Assembly (NCBI RefSeq): GCF_036030735.1
Contig: NZ_CP107928.1
Coordinates: 6,510,001 to 6,574,000 of the forward strand
Direction: 5' to 3'
From: Streptomyces sp. NBC_00425
Lineage (GTDB): Bacteria; Actinomycetota; Actinomycetes; Streptomycetales; Streptomycetaceae
DNA length: 64,000 nt
Shown: positions 37,331-46,889 of the stretch, one piece after another
Layout of the letters: each line of letters starts with the position of its first letter
Numbering within the stretch: position 1 is the stretch's first letter
The notes under the pieces: generated by a model
The model's database searches: none
What the model was told of the DNA's origin: nothing
What the model saw: only the letters and a program-made list of their open reading frames with translations
Position numbers and translations under genes: made by a program

Positions 37331-40300
37331 TCAGGCCGCGCCTTCTACAGCGACGGCGGTAGAGCGGATCGAGTGGATGACGGACACCATGACGTCCACC
37401 TCGGCCTCGGGAAAGATCGCCTCGGGGCCGGTCGGGGCGAGCGCGGTGAACGGAGACTCGTACAGAGCGTCGACATCTATCGTGCCGTTGCGTGCGAGGT
37501 AGTCGATCAGCTCGTTGACGAAGCGGAGTTGGTTGGCTGTGAGCGTCTTGCGCTGTTGGAAGGTGTCGAAGGCCAGGGCCGCCGCCTCCCGCTCCAAGCC
37601 TGTCAGCGACCGTAGGAAAAGGCCGAGGCCCCCCTTGGCGTCCTTGATGTAGTCAATGTCAGCGGTAGTGCCGAGGCCAGCCTCCACGAAGATCTGCTCC
37701 AGCTCCGACAGGTCCGTGGCGGTGATCTGCTTGTTGCGCCGGATCTTCTGGACAGCGAGCTGGTCCTGGTGAGTGTTGAGGTAGATGCGGATCTTCTGCT
37801 CGAAGCGGGTGAGGTCGGTGCCGATCTCCATGCCAGTGAGCGTGGCGGCGGTCAGTTCGCCGAGCTCGTCCTCAAAGTCGGTGTAGACGATGCCGCGCTT
37901 GGCCTTCTCAATCAGACGGACGAGTCCGCGCAGTCGGCGGCGCATGGTCTCGAGCAGGGGCAGCGTTACGTCCTGCCACCACTCGTCGCCTGCGACCTCG
38001 TCGAGCAGGAGCTGCTGGGCCTTAATCGCGGGGATCGTCAGCTGATCGAGCAGGGTGGACGCGATCTCCTGGACCTGGTTCCGTAGGCGCGTAAAGCCCG
38101 GATCTCCGTTCGCGACGGCGAGTTGGAGACGTAGCGCGAGCAGGTCGAATCGTTTGGCCTCCTCGCCGGAGTCGTCCTTGTCGCGGAAGGCGGTCGGAAG
38201 TCCGGCCAGATGATCGATGACCTGGCCGTGCGCGTCGGGCGTGAACGAGAGCCAAGCATCGAAGTCGGCGAAAACCTCGACCTGCTCGCGGTGCGGGCGG
38301 ACCAGAAAGTTCTCTGGGCTCATCGCCGTGACCTCGTCGTGCAAGCGGGTGGCAAGGTCCCAGCGCAGGCCGGAGTCGCTGATGGTGCCGTCCGAATCGG
38401 GGCGTACAGCGACCTCTGCGGCTTCCGCTTGACCGTGCGCTGTTGCGCCGTCGAGGGCCAGGAGCAGGTCGGCACGACGCTCGAAGATCCGCTGACTCAG
38501 CGAAGGGGCAACCTTCCCCTCGGCGCGCATCAGGTTCTGATTGAAGAATTCGATGTTCTGGCAGAGGTCGAAGACCAGGAAGCCGTCCTTGCTGCGGTTC
38601 GGGCCGAACAGGTCGGGCGCGAGGCGGGTGCCGCGGCCGATCATCTGCCAGAACTTGGTCTTGGAGCGCACCAGCTTGAAGAAGACGAGGTTGACGACTT
38701 CGGGGACGTCGATGCCGGTGTCCAGCATGTCCACCGAGATAGCGATCTGGGGAAGCTCCGCCGCATCGGAGAACTTGTCGATCAGGCTCTGGGCGTACTC
38801 CTTGCGGTAGGTGATGACCTGCGCGAATGCGCCCTTGAGGTGCGGATAGTTCTTGTCGAACCGTTCGGCGATGAACTCCGCGTGGTGGTTGTTGGCGGCG
38901 AAGATGATGGTCTTGCCCAGCTTGTCGCCGCCGTCGACCTTCAGGCCGTGTGTCATGAGGGTCTGCAGGACCTTGTCGACGGTGTCGGCGTTGAAGAGGT
39001 ACTTGTTCAGTTCCTCAGTGGTGATCTCGTCAGGGATGTCACCGTCCTCGCTCCACTCCGTCTCGTCCCACTTCTCTTTGTCCTCGTCGGACAGGTCGTC
39101 ATATTTGATGCCGCCCCGCTGGAACTTCAGCGGGACGTCGACGGCCCGCGGCGCCACCAGGTAGCCCTCGGACACCGCCTCGTCCAGGCTGTAGACGTCT
39201 GTGGGCACGCCGTCCTCAAGTTCGAAGCGCCGATAGGTGTTCCGGTCGACTTCGTCCTTGGGTGTCGCCGTCAGGCCGACGAGGAGCGCGTCGAAGTAGT
39301 CGAAGATCGCGCCGTATCGCTGGTAAATCGAGCGGTGTGCCTCGTCGATGACGATCAGGTCGAAGAAGCCGGGGCCGAAGGGGCGGCGGCCCTCGGCGTC
39401 GGTCTGGTCGATCAGATTCATCATGGTCGGATAGGTGGAGACGAACACCCGCGCGTTGGGGTCCTTCTCCTCCAGCAGGTTGACCACTGGGGCACCGGGC
39501 AGGTGCTTCTTGAACTCGTTTGTGGCCTGCTTGACCAGGGCCTTACGATCGGCAAGGAAGAGGATGCGCTTGGCCCAGTTGGCGCGCATCATTAGGTCGC
39601 TGAGCGCGATCACGGTGCGGGTCTTGCCGGAGCCGGTCGCCATCACGAGCAGGGCGTGGCGCAGCGAGTCCTTTTCGAAGGAGTCGGCGATCCGCCTTAT
39701 CGCACGGGACTGGTAGTGGCGGCCGGCGATCTGCTCGTTGATAGGCAGCTTGGCGAGGTTGCGACGGCTGGCCCGGCGCTGGACCAGAAGACGCAGCTCA
39801 TCCTTGGTGTAGAAGCCCTGAACCTCACGAGGCGGGTAGTTGAGGTCGTCGAAGAGGTAGGTGTCATAGCCGTTGGTGTAGAAGATCACCGGTCGTTGGT
39901 TGAACTGCGATTCCAGGGCATCGGCGTAGAGCGTCGCCTGGTACTTGCCCTGCTTCGGGTCGCGGGTGGTCCGCTTGGCCTCGACGACGGCCAGGGGCTT
40001 GCCGTCGTCGTCCCACAGAACGTAGTCGACCTTGCCCCTACCGGAAGGCGCGGCCGAGATGGGCAATCCGGTGACCGGATACTCACGGTCTCTCGGCTGA
40101 TCCAGCGCCCAACCGGCCTCCTTGAGGAGGAGGTCGATGATCAGGGTGCGGGTCTGGGCCTCGTTGTAGTCGTGAGTGTCCGGCTTCGCTTCGTTCGCTG
40201 CTTTGGCCGCCTTGATCTGCGCGCGCAGCTGGGCGATCTCGGCGTCGAGGTCCTTGTTCTTCTTTCGCTCGGCGGCCAGCGCGGCATCCTGCGCGGCGTA

Positions 40301-40792
40301 CTTCTCGGCCTGGGCCTTCAGCTCGGCCTGCTTCGCAATCCGAACCTCCGCCGGGATAGGCCGAGGTATCAGCTCCGTGTCGAACGCGAGCGTGGACGCC
40401 GGCAGTTGGGCCTGGTCGCGGGTGTAGGTACGAGCCATCCAGTACAGGACTTGGAACAGCTCAGCGACCGTGCGCACCGCATCCTTGGGAGCTACGGGCG
40501 TCTTGCGGTGCACGGCAACGTTACCCTGCCTACGGATCACATCCATCTTCGCCCGAATCGCAGGTCCAGTCGCCTTCACTAACGTCGGCTCAGCAATCAG
40601 CGCCGCCAGGTCATCGTGGTACGGCAGCTTGAGGGTGTCATCCGCCTCGAACAGCCAAGTCACCGTGAGTTCCAGCACCCGGCGTGCGTAGAACGCGGAG
40701 GCCCTCGGATCTGCATACGCTAGACGCTCGGCATGGACGGCCTCGCGGTGCAGTTCAGGCCACTCGGCCTGGAGGAACCCGAAGTTGCTCAC
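37331..40792 (-). CDS. hsdR: type I restriction enzyme, HsdR subunit
   Basis: 1153 residues from the GTG at 40792 (GGAAGG upstream). In order: a DUF4145-like N-terminus, a coiled coil (about 200-240), the PD-(D/E)xK nuclease region with a visible VDYVLWDDDGKPLAVVEAKR segment, then the SF2 motor with Walker A MATGSGKTRT and DEAHRS box, ending in an EcoEI-type C-terminal domain. All catalytic motifs appear intact. It would translocate DNA and cut unmodified sites. Confidence 0.95.
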   Translation of the reverse strand: MSNFGFLQAEWPELHREAVHAERLAYADPRASAFYARRVLELTVTWLFEADDTLKLPYHDDLAALIAEPTLVKATGPAIRAKMDVIRRQGNVAVHRKTPVAPKDAVRTVAELFQVLYWMARTYTRDQAQLPASTLAFDTELIPRPIPAEVRIAKQAELKAQAEKYAAQDAALAAERKKNKDLDAEIAQLRAQIKAAKAANEAKPDTHDYNEAQTRTLIIDLLLKEAGWALDQPRDREYPVTGLPISAAPSGRGKVDYVLWDDDGKPLAVVEAKRTTRDPKQGKYQATLYADALESQFNQRPVIFYTNGYDTYLFDDLNYPPREVQGFYTKDELRLLVQRRASRRNLAKLPINEQIAGRHYQSRAIRRIADSFEKDSLRHALLVMATGSGKTRTVIALSDLMMRANWAKRILFLADRKALVKQATNEFKKHLPGAPVVNLLEEKDPNARVFVSTYPTMMNLIDQTDAEGRRPFGPGFFDLIVIDEAHRSIYQRYGAIFDYFDALLVGLTATPKDEVDRNTYRRFELEDGVPTDVYSLDEAVSEGYLVAPRAVDVPLKFQRGGIKYDDLSDEDKEKWDETEWSEDGDIPDEITTEELNKYLFNADTVDKVLQTLMTHGLKVDGGDKLGKTIIFAANNHHAEFIAERFDKNYPHLKGAFAQVITYRKEYAQSLIDKFSDAAELPQIAISVDMLDTGIDVPEVVNLVFFKLVRSKTKFWQMIGRGTRLAPDLFGPNRSKDGFLVFDLCQNIEFFNQNLMRAEGKVAPSLSQRIFERRADLLLALDGATAHGQAEAAEVAVRPDSDGTISDSGLRWDLATRLHDEVTAMSPENFLVRPHREQVEVFADFDAWLSFTPDAHGQVIDHLAGLPTAFRDKDDSGEEAKRFDLLALRLQLAVANGDPGFTRLRNQVQEIASTLLDQLTIPAIKAQQLLLDEVAGDEWWQDVTLPLLETMRRRLRGLVRLIEKAKRGIVYTDFEDELGELTAATLTGMEIGTDLTRFEQKIRIYLNTHQDQLAVQKIRRNKQITATDLSELEQIFVEAGLGTTADIDYIKDAKGGLGLFLRSLTGLEREAAALAFDTFQQRKTLTANQLRFVNELIDYLARNGTIDVDALYESPFTALAPTGPEAIFPEAEVDVMVSVIHSIRSTAVAVEGAA

Positions 40793-40872
40793 AATAAGTG
40801 ACCTTCCACTGATGTCAGGTGAGGTGATGCCGGGTGTAATTGGTGCGGTATAACTCCCCGATCCGGGGCGTT

Positions 40873-42057
40873 CTAGGCGCCTGGCCAGAGCTCGCCTCGG
40901 AACGCACGGTGTTGCAGGCAAGCAAACAAACCGTCGAGCTCAGCGAGATGTGCACGATGGAGCTCTCGGAGTTCACGCCCTAGCTTGATGCGTTTCGCGA
41001 ACTCCTCCTGCAATTCAATAGGCGGACACGGGGTCTCAAGCGATCGAACGTCGTCGAAATTTAGTCCAGCTTTCACCCCTTGACGATTTCTGCCTAGGAT
41101 CTTTTCGTGTCCAAATGGGCTTTCCAGAAAGGCGGAGAGGAAGTGCGGGTTCAGGCTGGTTGTACGCAGAATCGAGAGATGCTGATTAATGAACGCTTGA
41201 TCGAGCTCGCCAGGAACTACAGCCGTTCGCCCGAGGTCGGCTGTGATGCTCAACAGCACGTCTCCGGGCTGGACTTGAGTTCGCCGAGCTTCTGCCGTGT
41301 CAGGGGGGTTAACGTAGGCAACGTCATCAAGTAGAAGTTCCCCTCCGCGTACATTCTGAATCCGCAGAAATAGACTTCCCGGCTCATCTACGTAATGGGC
41401 AGCCCAGCCGCGCGATCCACTGGTCAGGAACTCGAGCATTTCGCCCAGGCGCGCTTTAGGCCATCGTCGATAGATTTCGCTTCTGTCGCCGAACATGTCG
41501 ATAAAATTCGACTGGGTGAAATCGTCAAGGAGAGCGATGGCCTTGCGGCGCATTTCCCTAAGTGCGTCCACTTGGTCCAGTAGTGCAGCGATTTGCTTCT
41601 GCACGAAAGCTGGAGGGACGGGAACCGGGAGCGAAGAGAGTTCCTTTACGTTAATCTTCGGGAGGAGGTTTCTCCCTTGGTTCTGTGCCGCCGCCGCAGT
41701 GAACTCCGGAGTGAGCATCCAGCGATGCAGATAGCCGGGATCTAGCTCCGTGTTGATCGGATACATGTCGGCGCTACACACGCCATCAAAATCAACAAGC
41801 GCGGCCTTCGCAAGGTATGGCCTAATTTTTGAGTAGAGGATCTGACCGGCGTAGAACCTATTCTTCACACTGCTGACCCCGTCTGCAGCAACGGTCGAAT
41901 AGGGCAGAAGGCGACCGGTTTTTGCCTCGATGTGATTCGGCGCGATGTGTGAAGCGTTTGGATAGTCTTGGGGCTTGACGAGATCACTGACGACCCGGGC
42001 TACATTTCGGAATTCTTCCCACTGCCAGCCCGGGGGGATCTGAAACAATTCCTTCAC
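40873..42057 (-). CDS. hsdS: type I restriction-modification specificity subunit HsdS
   Basis: 394 residues, GTG start with GGGGAAG upstream. Two target-recognition domains (about 1-150 and 195-350) are each followed by a conserved helical spacer: QIAALLDQVDALREMRRKAI and the related C-terminal LGRELRELHRAHLAELDGLF. It therefore recognises a bipartite site, whose sequence cannot be read here. Base composition is more AT-rich than its neighbours, as is common for exchanged hsdS genes. It is 80 bases upstream of hsdR. Confidence 0.93.
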   Translation of the reverse strand: MKELFQIPPGWQWEEFRNVARVVSDLVKPQDYPNASHIAPNHIEAKTGRLLPYSTVAADGVSSVKNRFYAGQILYSKIRPYLAKAALVDFDGVCSADMYPINTELDPGYLHRWMLTPEFTAAAAQNQGRNLLPKINVKELSSLPVPVPPAFVQKQIAALLDQVDALREMRRKAIALLDDFTQSNFIDMFGDRSEIYRRWPKARLGEMLEFLTSGSRGWAAHYVDEPGSLFLRIQNVRGGELLLDDVAYVNPPDTAEARRTQVQPGDVLLSITADLGRTAVVPGELDQAFINQHLSILRTTSLNPHFLSAFLESPFGHEKILGRNRQGVKAGLNFDDVRSLETPCPPIELQEEFAKRIKLGRELRELHRAHLAELDGLFACLQHRAFRGELWPGA

Positions 42058-42097
42058 TGTGCTTCCCCCTGTCCAGCAACGATGATTCGAAGAGTCA

Positions 42098-43615
42098 TCA
42101 CAGGATCCCCTTCAACTCGTTCATCCCTCGCTGGATCTCTGTCTCGATTCGGGACAGTTCATCCATGATTTCGCCCGGTGCCCGGTGTTCGATCTCCTCG
42201 TGGAGGATCTCCTTGTACCGGTTGAGGCTCAGGTCATAGCCTTGTGCAGCAATATCATCCTTGGACACGCAGAAGCTCTGCTCGGTCCGTGCCCGTTCCT
42301 GCTCGCTGCCATTACGGCGCCGCCAGCGCGCCAGCACATCGGGCAGATTGTTCTTCGTGTGCTCGTTCTCAGTCAGCGCACCATCGCCGACGAGCGGCCC
42401 GAGCTTGTCTTCCTGCAGCAACGGTGCGCGCTTGTCGTCGAGGCTCCAGCCGTCCGCTGTGACCTCGTAGAACCAGACGTTGTCCGTGCCACCGCTGTTC
42501 GTCTTGGTGAAGAACAGAATGGCCGTAGAGACTCCCGCGTACGGCTTGAAGACGCCGCCTGGCAACTTCACCACTGAGTCCAACTTGTGGCCCTCAACGA
42601 GCAGCTTCCGCAGGTCTTTGTGCGCTTTGCTGGAACCGAACAAGACCCCATCTGGCACGATGACCGCAGCTCGACCGCCGGGCTTGAGTAGGCGCAGGAA
42701 GAGGGCGAGGAACAGCAGCTCGGTCTTCTTGGTCTTGACGACCTTCTGCAGGTCGGCCGCCGTCGCGTCGTAGTCAAGGCTGCCGGCGAAAGGCGGGTTG
42801 GCGAGGATGAGGGAGTATCGGTCGGCCTCGCCAGCCGCGCTCTGTGCAAGCGAGTCGCGGTAGCGGATGTCGGGGTTTTCGACCGAGTGCAGCAGCATGT
42901 TCATGCTGCCGATGCGGAGCATGGTGCTGTCGAAGTCGAACCCGTGGAACATGCTCTCGTTGAAGTGCTGCCGCTGGCTCGGCTCGAACAGCGCCTCGCG
43001 GTGGGTGCGCTCGACGTACTCGGCAGACGCCACTAGGAAGCCAGCCGTACCGCACGCCGGATCGCAGATCTCATCGCCCGGCTGCGGGGCCATCATCTCC
43101 ACCATCAGCTGGATGATGTGCCGGGGCGTACGGAACTGGCCGTTCTGCCCGGCTGTGGCGATCTTGCCAAGCATGTACTCGTACAGGTCGCCCTTGGTGT
43201 CCTTGTCGCCCATGTCGATGCCGTTGATCATGTCGACGGCCTTGGTGAGCAGGTTCGAGGTCGTGATGGTGAAGCGTGCGTCCTTCATGTGGTGCGCATA
43301 GGTGGACTCCTCGCCACCCAGCGTGCGCAGCCAGGGGAAGACGCCGTCCCGGACTCGAGTGAGCATGTTCTCGGGGGACTCGTTGATGAACACGGACCAG
43401 CGCAGGACCTGGGTACCGTCCGTGTAGATCGGGTTCTCGACGGGCCGCCCGGTGCGATTGGCCCTGTTCTCCTTGGCCTGCTCCAGGATGTCGAGGCGCC
43501 GGATGAACATCAGATAGGTGATCTGTTCGATGACCTCCAGCGGGTTGGAGATACCTCCAGACCAGAAGGCGTCCCACAGTCGATCGATCTTGCTCTTCAG
43601 CTCACCTGTAATCAC
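42098..43615 (-). CDS. hsdM: type I restriction-modification methyltransferase HsdM
   Basis: 505 residues, GTG start. The helical N-terminal domain contains QITYLMFIRRLD; the SAM site is DPACGTAGFLVA and the catalytic motif is NPPF (LILANPPFAGS), typical of N6-adenine methylation. It leads the hsdM-hsdS-hsdR order. A TAGCCT box lies only 6 bases before the GTG, so the transcript may be leaderless. The start faces the divergent scaffold gene 170 bases away. Confidence 0.95.
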   Translation of the reverse strand: MITGELKSKIDRLWDAFWSGGISNPLEVIEQITYLMFIRRLDILEQAKENRANRTGRPVENPIYTDGTQVLRWSVFINESPENMLTRVRDGVFPWLRTLGGEESTYAHHMKDARFTITTSNLLTKAVDMINGIDMGDKDTKGDLYEYMLGKIATAGQNGQFRTPRHIIQLMVEMMAPQPGDEICDPACGTAGFLVASAEYVERTHREALFEPSQRQHFNESMFHGFDFDSTMLRIGSMNMLLHSVENPDIRYRDSLAQSAAGEADRYSLILANPPFAGSLDYDATAADLQKVVKTKKTELLFLALFLRLLKPGGRAAVIVPDGVLFGSSKAHKDLRKLLVEGHKLDSVVKLPGGVFKPYAGVSTAILFFTKTNSGGTDNVWFYEVTADGWSLDDKRAPLLQEDKLGPLVGDGALTENEHTKNNLPDVLARWRRRNGSEQERARTEQSFCVSKDDIAAQGYDLSLNRYKEILHEEIEHRAPGEIMDELSRIETEIQRGMNELKGIL

Positions 43616-43785
43616 GGATGCAGGCTAGCGCAGCCCTCTGACACGAGCGGGGCGCCCCCAGAATCGTTGGTGGTGGTGCCACGACTTTCAAAGCAAGGCA
43701 TCTGGTGGCGTTACAGCCCCATAAGGAAACGGCCCGCCCCGCTCCATCGCTACACTGATCACCGGCGCGGGGGCGCTGGAGACCT

Positions 43786-44487
43786 GTGGATGGTTTACGC
43801 ATGATGCGCCCTTCGCTCCCCAACCCGCTCGAACCGGTCGGGCACCGCCGTGATGGGCGGCCGATCTATCCCGTTCTCGGGGCCTCGCCCGAGGCTGACT
43901 CCAACAAGCCCGGTGACGAGGACGGTGCCCCGAACGGCGGCGTCACGCAGGAGGATCTCTCGCGGCTGCTGGCTCGCGAGAAGACCCAGGGCGGCCGGGC
44001 GGCTGTGAAGAAGCTGCTCGGCGACCTCGGGTTCGACAGCTCCGAGGCGCTGACCGAGTTCATCACGACGAAGCGCGACGCCGAGCAGGCTGAGCTGACC
44101 GAGATCGAACGCCGTGAGCAGGCCGCTGAGGAGAAGCTGAGGTCAGCCGAGACGCGCGAGGCGCAGGCCTTGGCCAAGGAGCGCGCCGCCATCCGGCGTG
44201 CTGCCCTCGGCGGACTCGGCGCGACGGGGGACGACCTTGATGACGCGGTCCTCTTGATCGACCGTGCCCTGCACGATCAGCCCGACGCCGACGAGGCGGC
44301 TGTCGCCGCTGCCGCTGAGCAACTCAAGGAGCGGCGCCCCGAGTTGTTCGGCCAGGCCCGGGAGACCGTGCCGCCCGCTCCGGGCGGATCTCCCGCCGGC
44401 GGCCCGCCGAAGCGCGGAGGCATTCCACCCCGGCGCGGAGCGGCGGGGCTCGAAATGGCCCGGCGGCGAGGGCTCATCAGCGACTGA
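43786..44487 (+). CDS. phage scaffold-like protein
   Basis: 233 residues from GTG 43786 (GGAG 4 bases upstream); ATG 43801 is possible. The middle (about 50-150) is a charged helix rich in Glu, Ala and Arg, and the C-terminus is Gly/Pro/Arg-rich and basic (PPKRGGIPPRRGAAGLE). Helical core, basic tail and position just before decoration and capsid genes are typical of scaffolding proteins. No protease motif is seen. Confidence 0.7.
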   Translation: MDGLRMMRPSLPNPLEPVGHRRDGRPIYPVLGASPEADSNKPGDEDGAPNGGVTQEDLSRLLAREKTQGGRAAVKKLLGDLGFDSSEALTEFITTKRDAEQAELTEIERREQAAEEKLRSAETREAQALAKERAAIRRAALGGLGATGDDLDDAVLLIDRALHDQPDADEAAVAAAAEQLKERRPELFGQARETVPPAPGGSPAGGPPKRGGIPPRRGAAGLEMARRRGLISD

Positions 44488-44673
44488 CCACGTCCACGAG
44501 ACATGGCCGGGGGACCACGCCCCTCAAACCGTGGACGCCCTTCCGGAAGCCGGTCGGGCTGATCAGGGACCACGCCCTGGCGCAGCTCGGCCGTCGTCAT
44601 TTCGTGGACACCGCCCCTTGCAGCTCGCGCCGGGTGCGGGAGGAATCCGATCCGCACCCACGAGGGAGACATC

Positions 44674-45087
44674 GTGAGCGACTACCAGGTCCTCACCACT
44701 GTCACGACGGTCACCGACGACCGGACGTGGCTCGCTTCGCTGGACGGCGTCCACGAAGCCCAGACGATCACTGTCGACACCAGCAAGCTGACGGCAGGCA
44801 CTCACTACACGGCGGGCACCCAGAACCAGCCCCGCCACATCATCAAGTCCGGGATCCCGCTTGGGAAGATCACCGCGTCTGGCCTGTACGCCCCGTACAA
44901 CTCCGCTGCGAGCGACGGCACCCAGATCCTCGCCGGATTCCTCGTTGCCGAGACCGCGTTCACCCCCGGTTCCGCGAAGACCGCAGGCGCACTGCTGTGG
45001 CGTGGCGAGGTGCAGCCGTCGAAGCTGCCCGTCGCTTTCGCGCCTCCGGCCGCCGCGAACACGACCGCGTTCATCCACTACCGGTAA
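44674..45087 (+). CDS. phage head decoration protein
   Basis: 137 residues, GTG start with GAGGGAG upstream. It resembles actinophage head decoration (lambda gpD-type) proteins: the beta-rich core contains HIIKSGIPLGKITASGLYAPY and GFLVAETAFTPGS, and a short C-terminal strand ends in AFIHYR. It would stabilise the expanded capsid. The next gene starts 13 bases after its stop, behind AAGGAGG. Confidence 0.85.
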   Translation: MSDYQVLTTVTTVTDDRTWLASLDGVHEAQTITVDTSKLTAGTHYTAGTQNQPRHIIKSGIPLGKITASGLYAPYNSAASDGTQILAGFLVAETAFTPGSAKTAGALLWRGEVQPSKLPVAFAPPAAANTTAFIHYR

Positions 45088-45100
45088 GGAGGCAGACCCC

Positions 45101-46144
45101 ATGGCACTTGAGAAGCTTCTTGAGGCGATCGTCCCCGAAGACATCCAGGCGTTCATCCGAGCGATCACGACGCCGGAGGACTACCTCCTCACACGCGAGG
45201 TGTTCGCCGAACGCAACATCGACAACGTCAAGTTCCGTACGAAGAGTAGCAAGCGGCGCGTCAACGCGGCGAAGTTCCGAGCGTGGGAAGCCGCGCCGAC
45301 GCTCGCCAGGCGGCGTGCCGAGCAGGTCATCAACGAAGGCATGCTGCCCTGGGTCGGCCAGGAACTGCCCTTCTCCGAACTCCAGATCATCCTGTCCGCC
45401 GTCGACCGCGGCCAGGACACCAGCGAGTTCCTCGACCTGCTCTACGACGACCTCGAACAGCACGTGGAGGCCACGAAGGCCGCCATGGAGATCGCCGCCG
45501 GACAGATGCTGTCCACCGGTGTGGTGTCCCTGCCCGGAGTCGCCCTCGACGTGGACTGGAAGGTGCCGGCCGCCAACCGGCCGATGGTGGCGGTGCCGTG
45601 GTCCCAATCGGATGCGGCCACCCCGATCACCGACGAGCTGGCGTGGATCCATTACCTGAAGAGCATCGGAGCGCCGCGCCCCGAGCGGGTCATCAGCTCG
45701 GAGAAGGCGCTGTCGCTGCTCGGGTCCACGGCGGAGTACCGGGCGGCCTTCCACAACTCGCCTTCCACCGAGCAGATCCCGAGCGGAATGCTCGCACCGG
45801 AGGAGGTCAACCGGGTCCGCGCCAAGTACAACCTGCCGCCCGTGACAACCTACGACGTGCAGGCGTACGACAGCAGCGACAACCTTGTGCGCACGACCCC
45901 GGAGTCGCTGTGGGCGATGATCCCGCCCCGCCGCGAACAGTGGGGCGAGACGCAGTACGGTCTGACCGCTGAGGCGATCGAGCTCCGCGGCAAGGGAGTC
46001 ATCACTGCCGAGGAAGCCCCCGGCATCGTGATCACCACCCACGTGCAGACGCGCACCCCAGTCCAGCTGTCCACGATCTCCGCTGCTGCTGCGATGCCCG
46101 TGCTGTACGTGCCGGACATCCACATCGCCGCGACGGTCTTCTAA
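45101..46144 (+). CDS. phage major capsid protein (gpE-like)
   Basis: 347 residues from ATG 45101, 8 bases after AAGGAGG, the best binding site in the element and fitting a highly expressed protein. Features fit the lambda E-type capsid family: an early VKFRTKSSKRRVNAAKFRAWEA segment (written here in two parts: VKFRTKSSKRR and VNAAKFRAWEA), WKVPAANRPMVAVPW, and the C-terminal IVITTHVQTRTPVQLSTISA with VPDIHIAATVF. The protein appears complete. Confidence 0.9.
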   Translation: MALEKLLEAIVPEDIQAFIRAITTPEDYLLTREVFAERNIDNVKFRTKSSKRRVNAAKFRAWEAAPTLARRRAEQVINEGMLPWVGQELPFSELQIILSAVDRGQDTSEFLDLLYDDLEQHVEATKAAMEIAAGQMLSTGVVSLPGVALDVDWKVPAANRPMVAVPWSQSDAATPITDELAWIHYLKSIGAPRPERVISSEKALSLLGSTAEYRAAFHNSPSTEQIPSGMLAPEEVNRVRAKYNLPPVTTYDVQAYDSSDNLVRTTPESLWAMIPPRREQWGETQYGLTAEAIELRGKGVITAEEAPGIVITTHVQTRTPVQLSTISAAAAMPVLYVPDIHIAATVF

Positions 46145-46156
46145 AGGGAGCTGGTC

Positions 46157-46483
<327 letters not shown>

Positions 46484-46556
46484 GTGGCGGCACATCACGA
46501 GTGAGGCTCGGCGCCGTCACGGTGTCGAGCCTCGCCTCGTACGACAGGAGCACCCG

Positions 46557-46883
46557 ATGGACATCGCAGTACGAGCCTGGCTGCTGGCTCAGCTTGGCCC
46601 TACCACGGACACCGCCGACCTGGACGCACGCTATGCGCGGCTGACCTCCGCTCGCGCTGTCGCAACCGAGGTCCTGGCCGAACGGCGCGCGAAGCTGCTC
46701 GCCGACCCGCTCCGCATGACCGTGGACGGCGTGGTCACCATCGACCAGAGCAACAACCTCGCAGGGCTCGAACGCCAGATCACCGCGCTCGTGGACCTGG
46801 TCGCGCCTGACGAACTGGCTGAGGGAGAGGAAAGCACTGACCTCGTGACCGCGCCGCTGCTGCCTGCTCGACGGGGCCGGTAG
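46557..46883 (+). CDS. head-tail connector-like protein
   Basis: 108 residues from ATG 46557 with AGGAG upstream. Helical N-terminus (VRAWLLAQLGPTTDTADLDA) and a short strand pair (DPLRMTVDGVVTIDQSNNLA) resemble small head-completion proteins of actinophages. A GAGGCTCG/CGAGCCTC inverted repeat lies just upstream at 46503-46533. Position between capsid and minor head protein supports the call; family identity is moderate. Confidence 0.65.
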   Translation: MDIAVRAWLLAQLGPTTDTADLDARYARLTSARAVATEVLAERRAKLLADPLRMTVDGVVTIDQSNNLAGLERQITALVDLVAPDELAEGEESTDLVTAPLLPARRGR

Positions 46884-46889
46884 ACCGGC

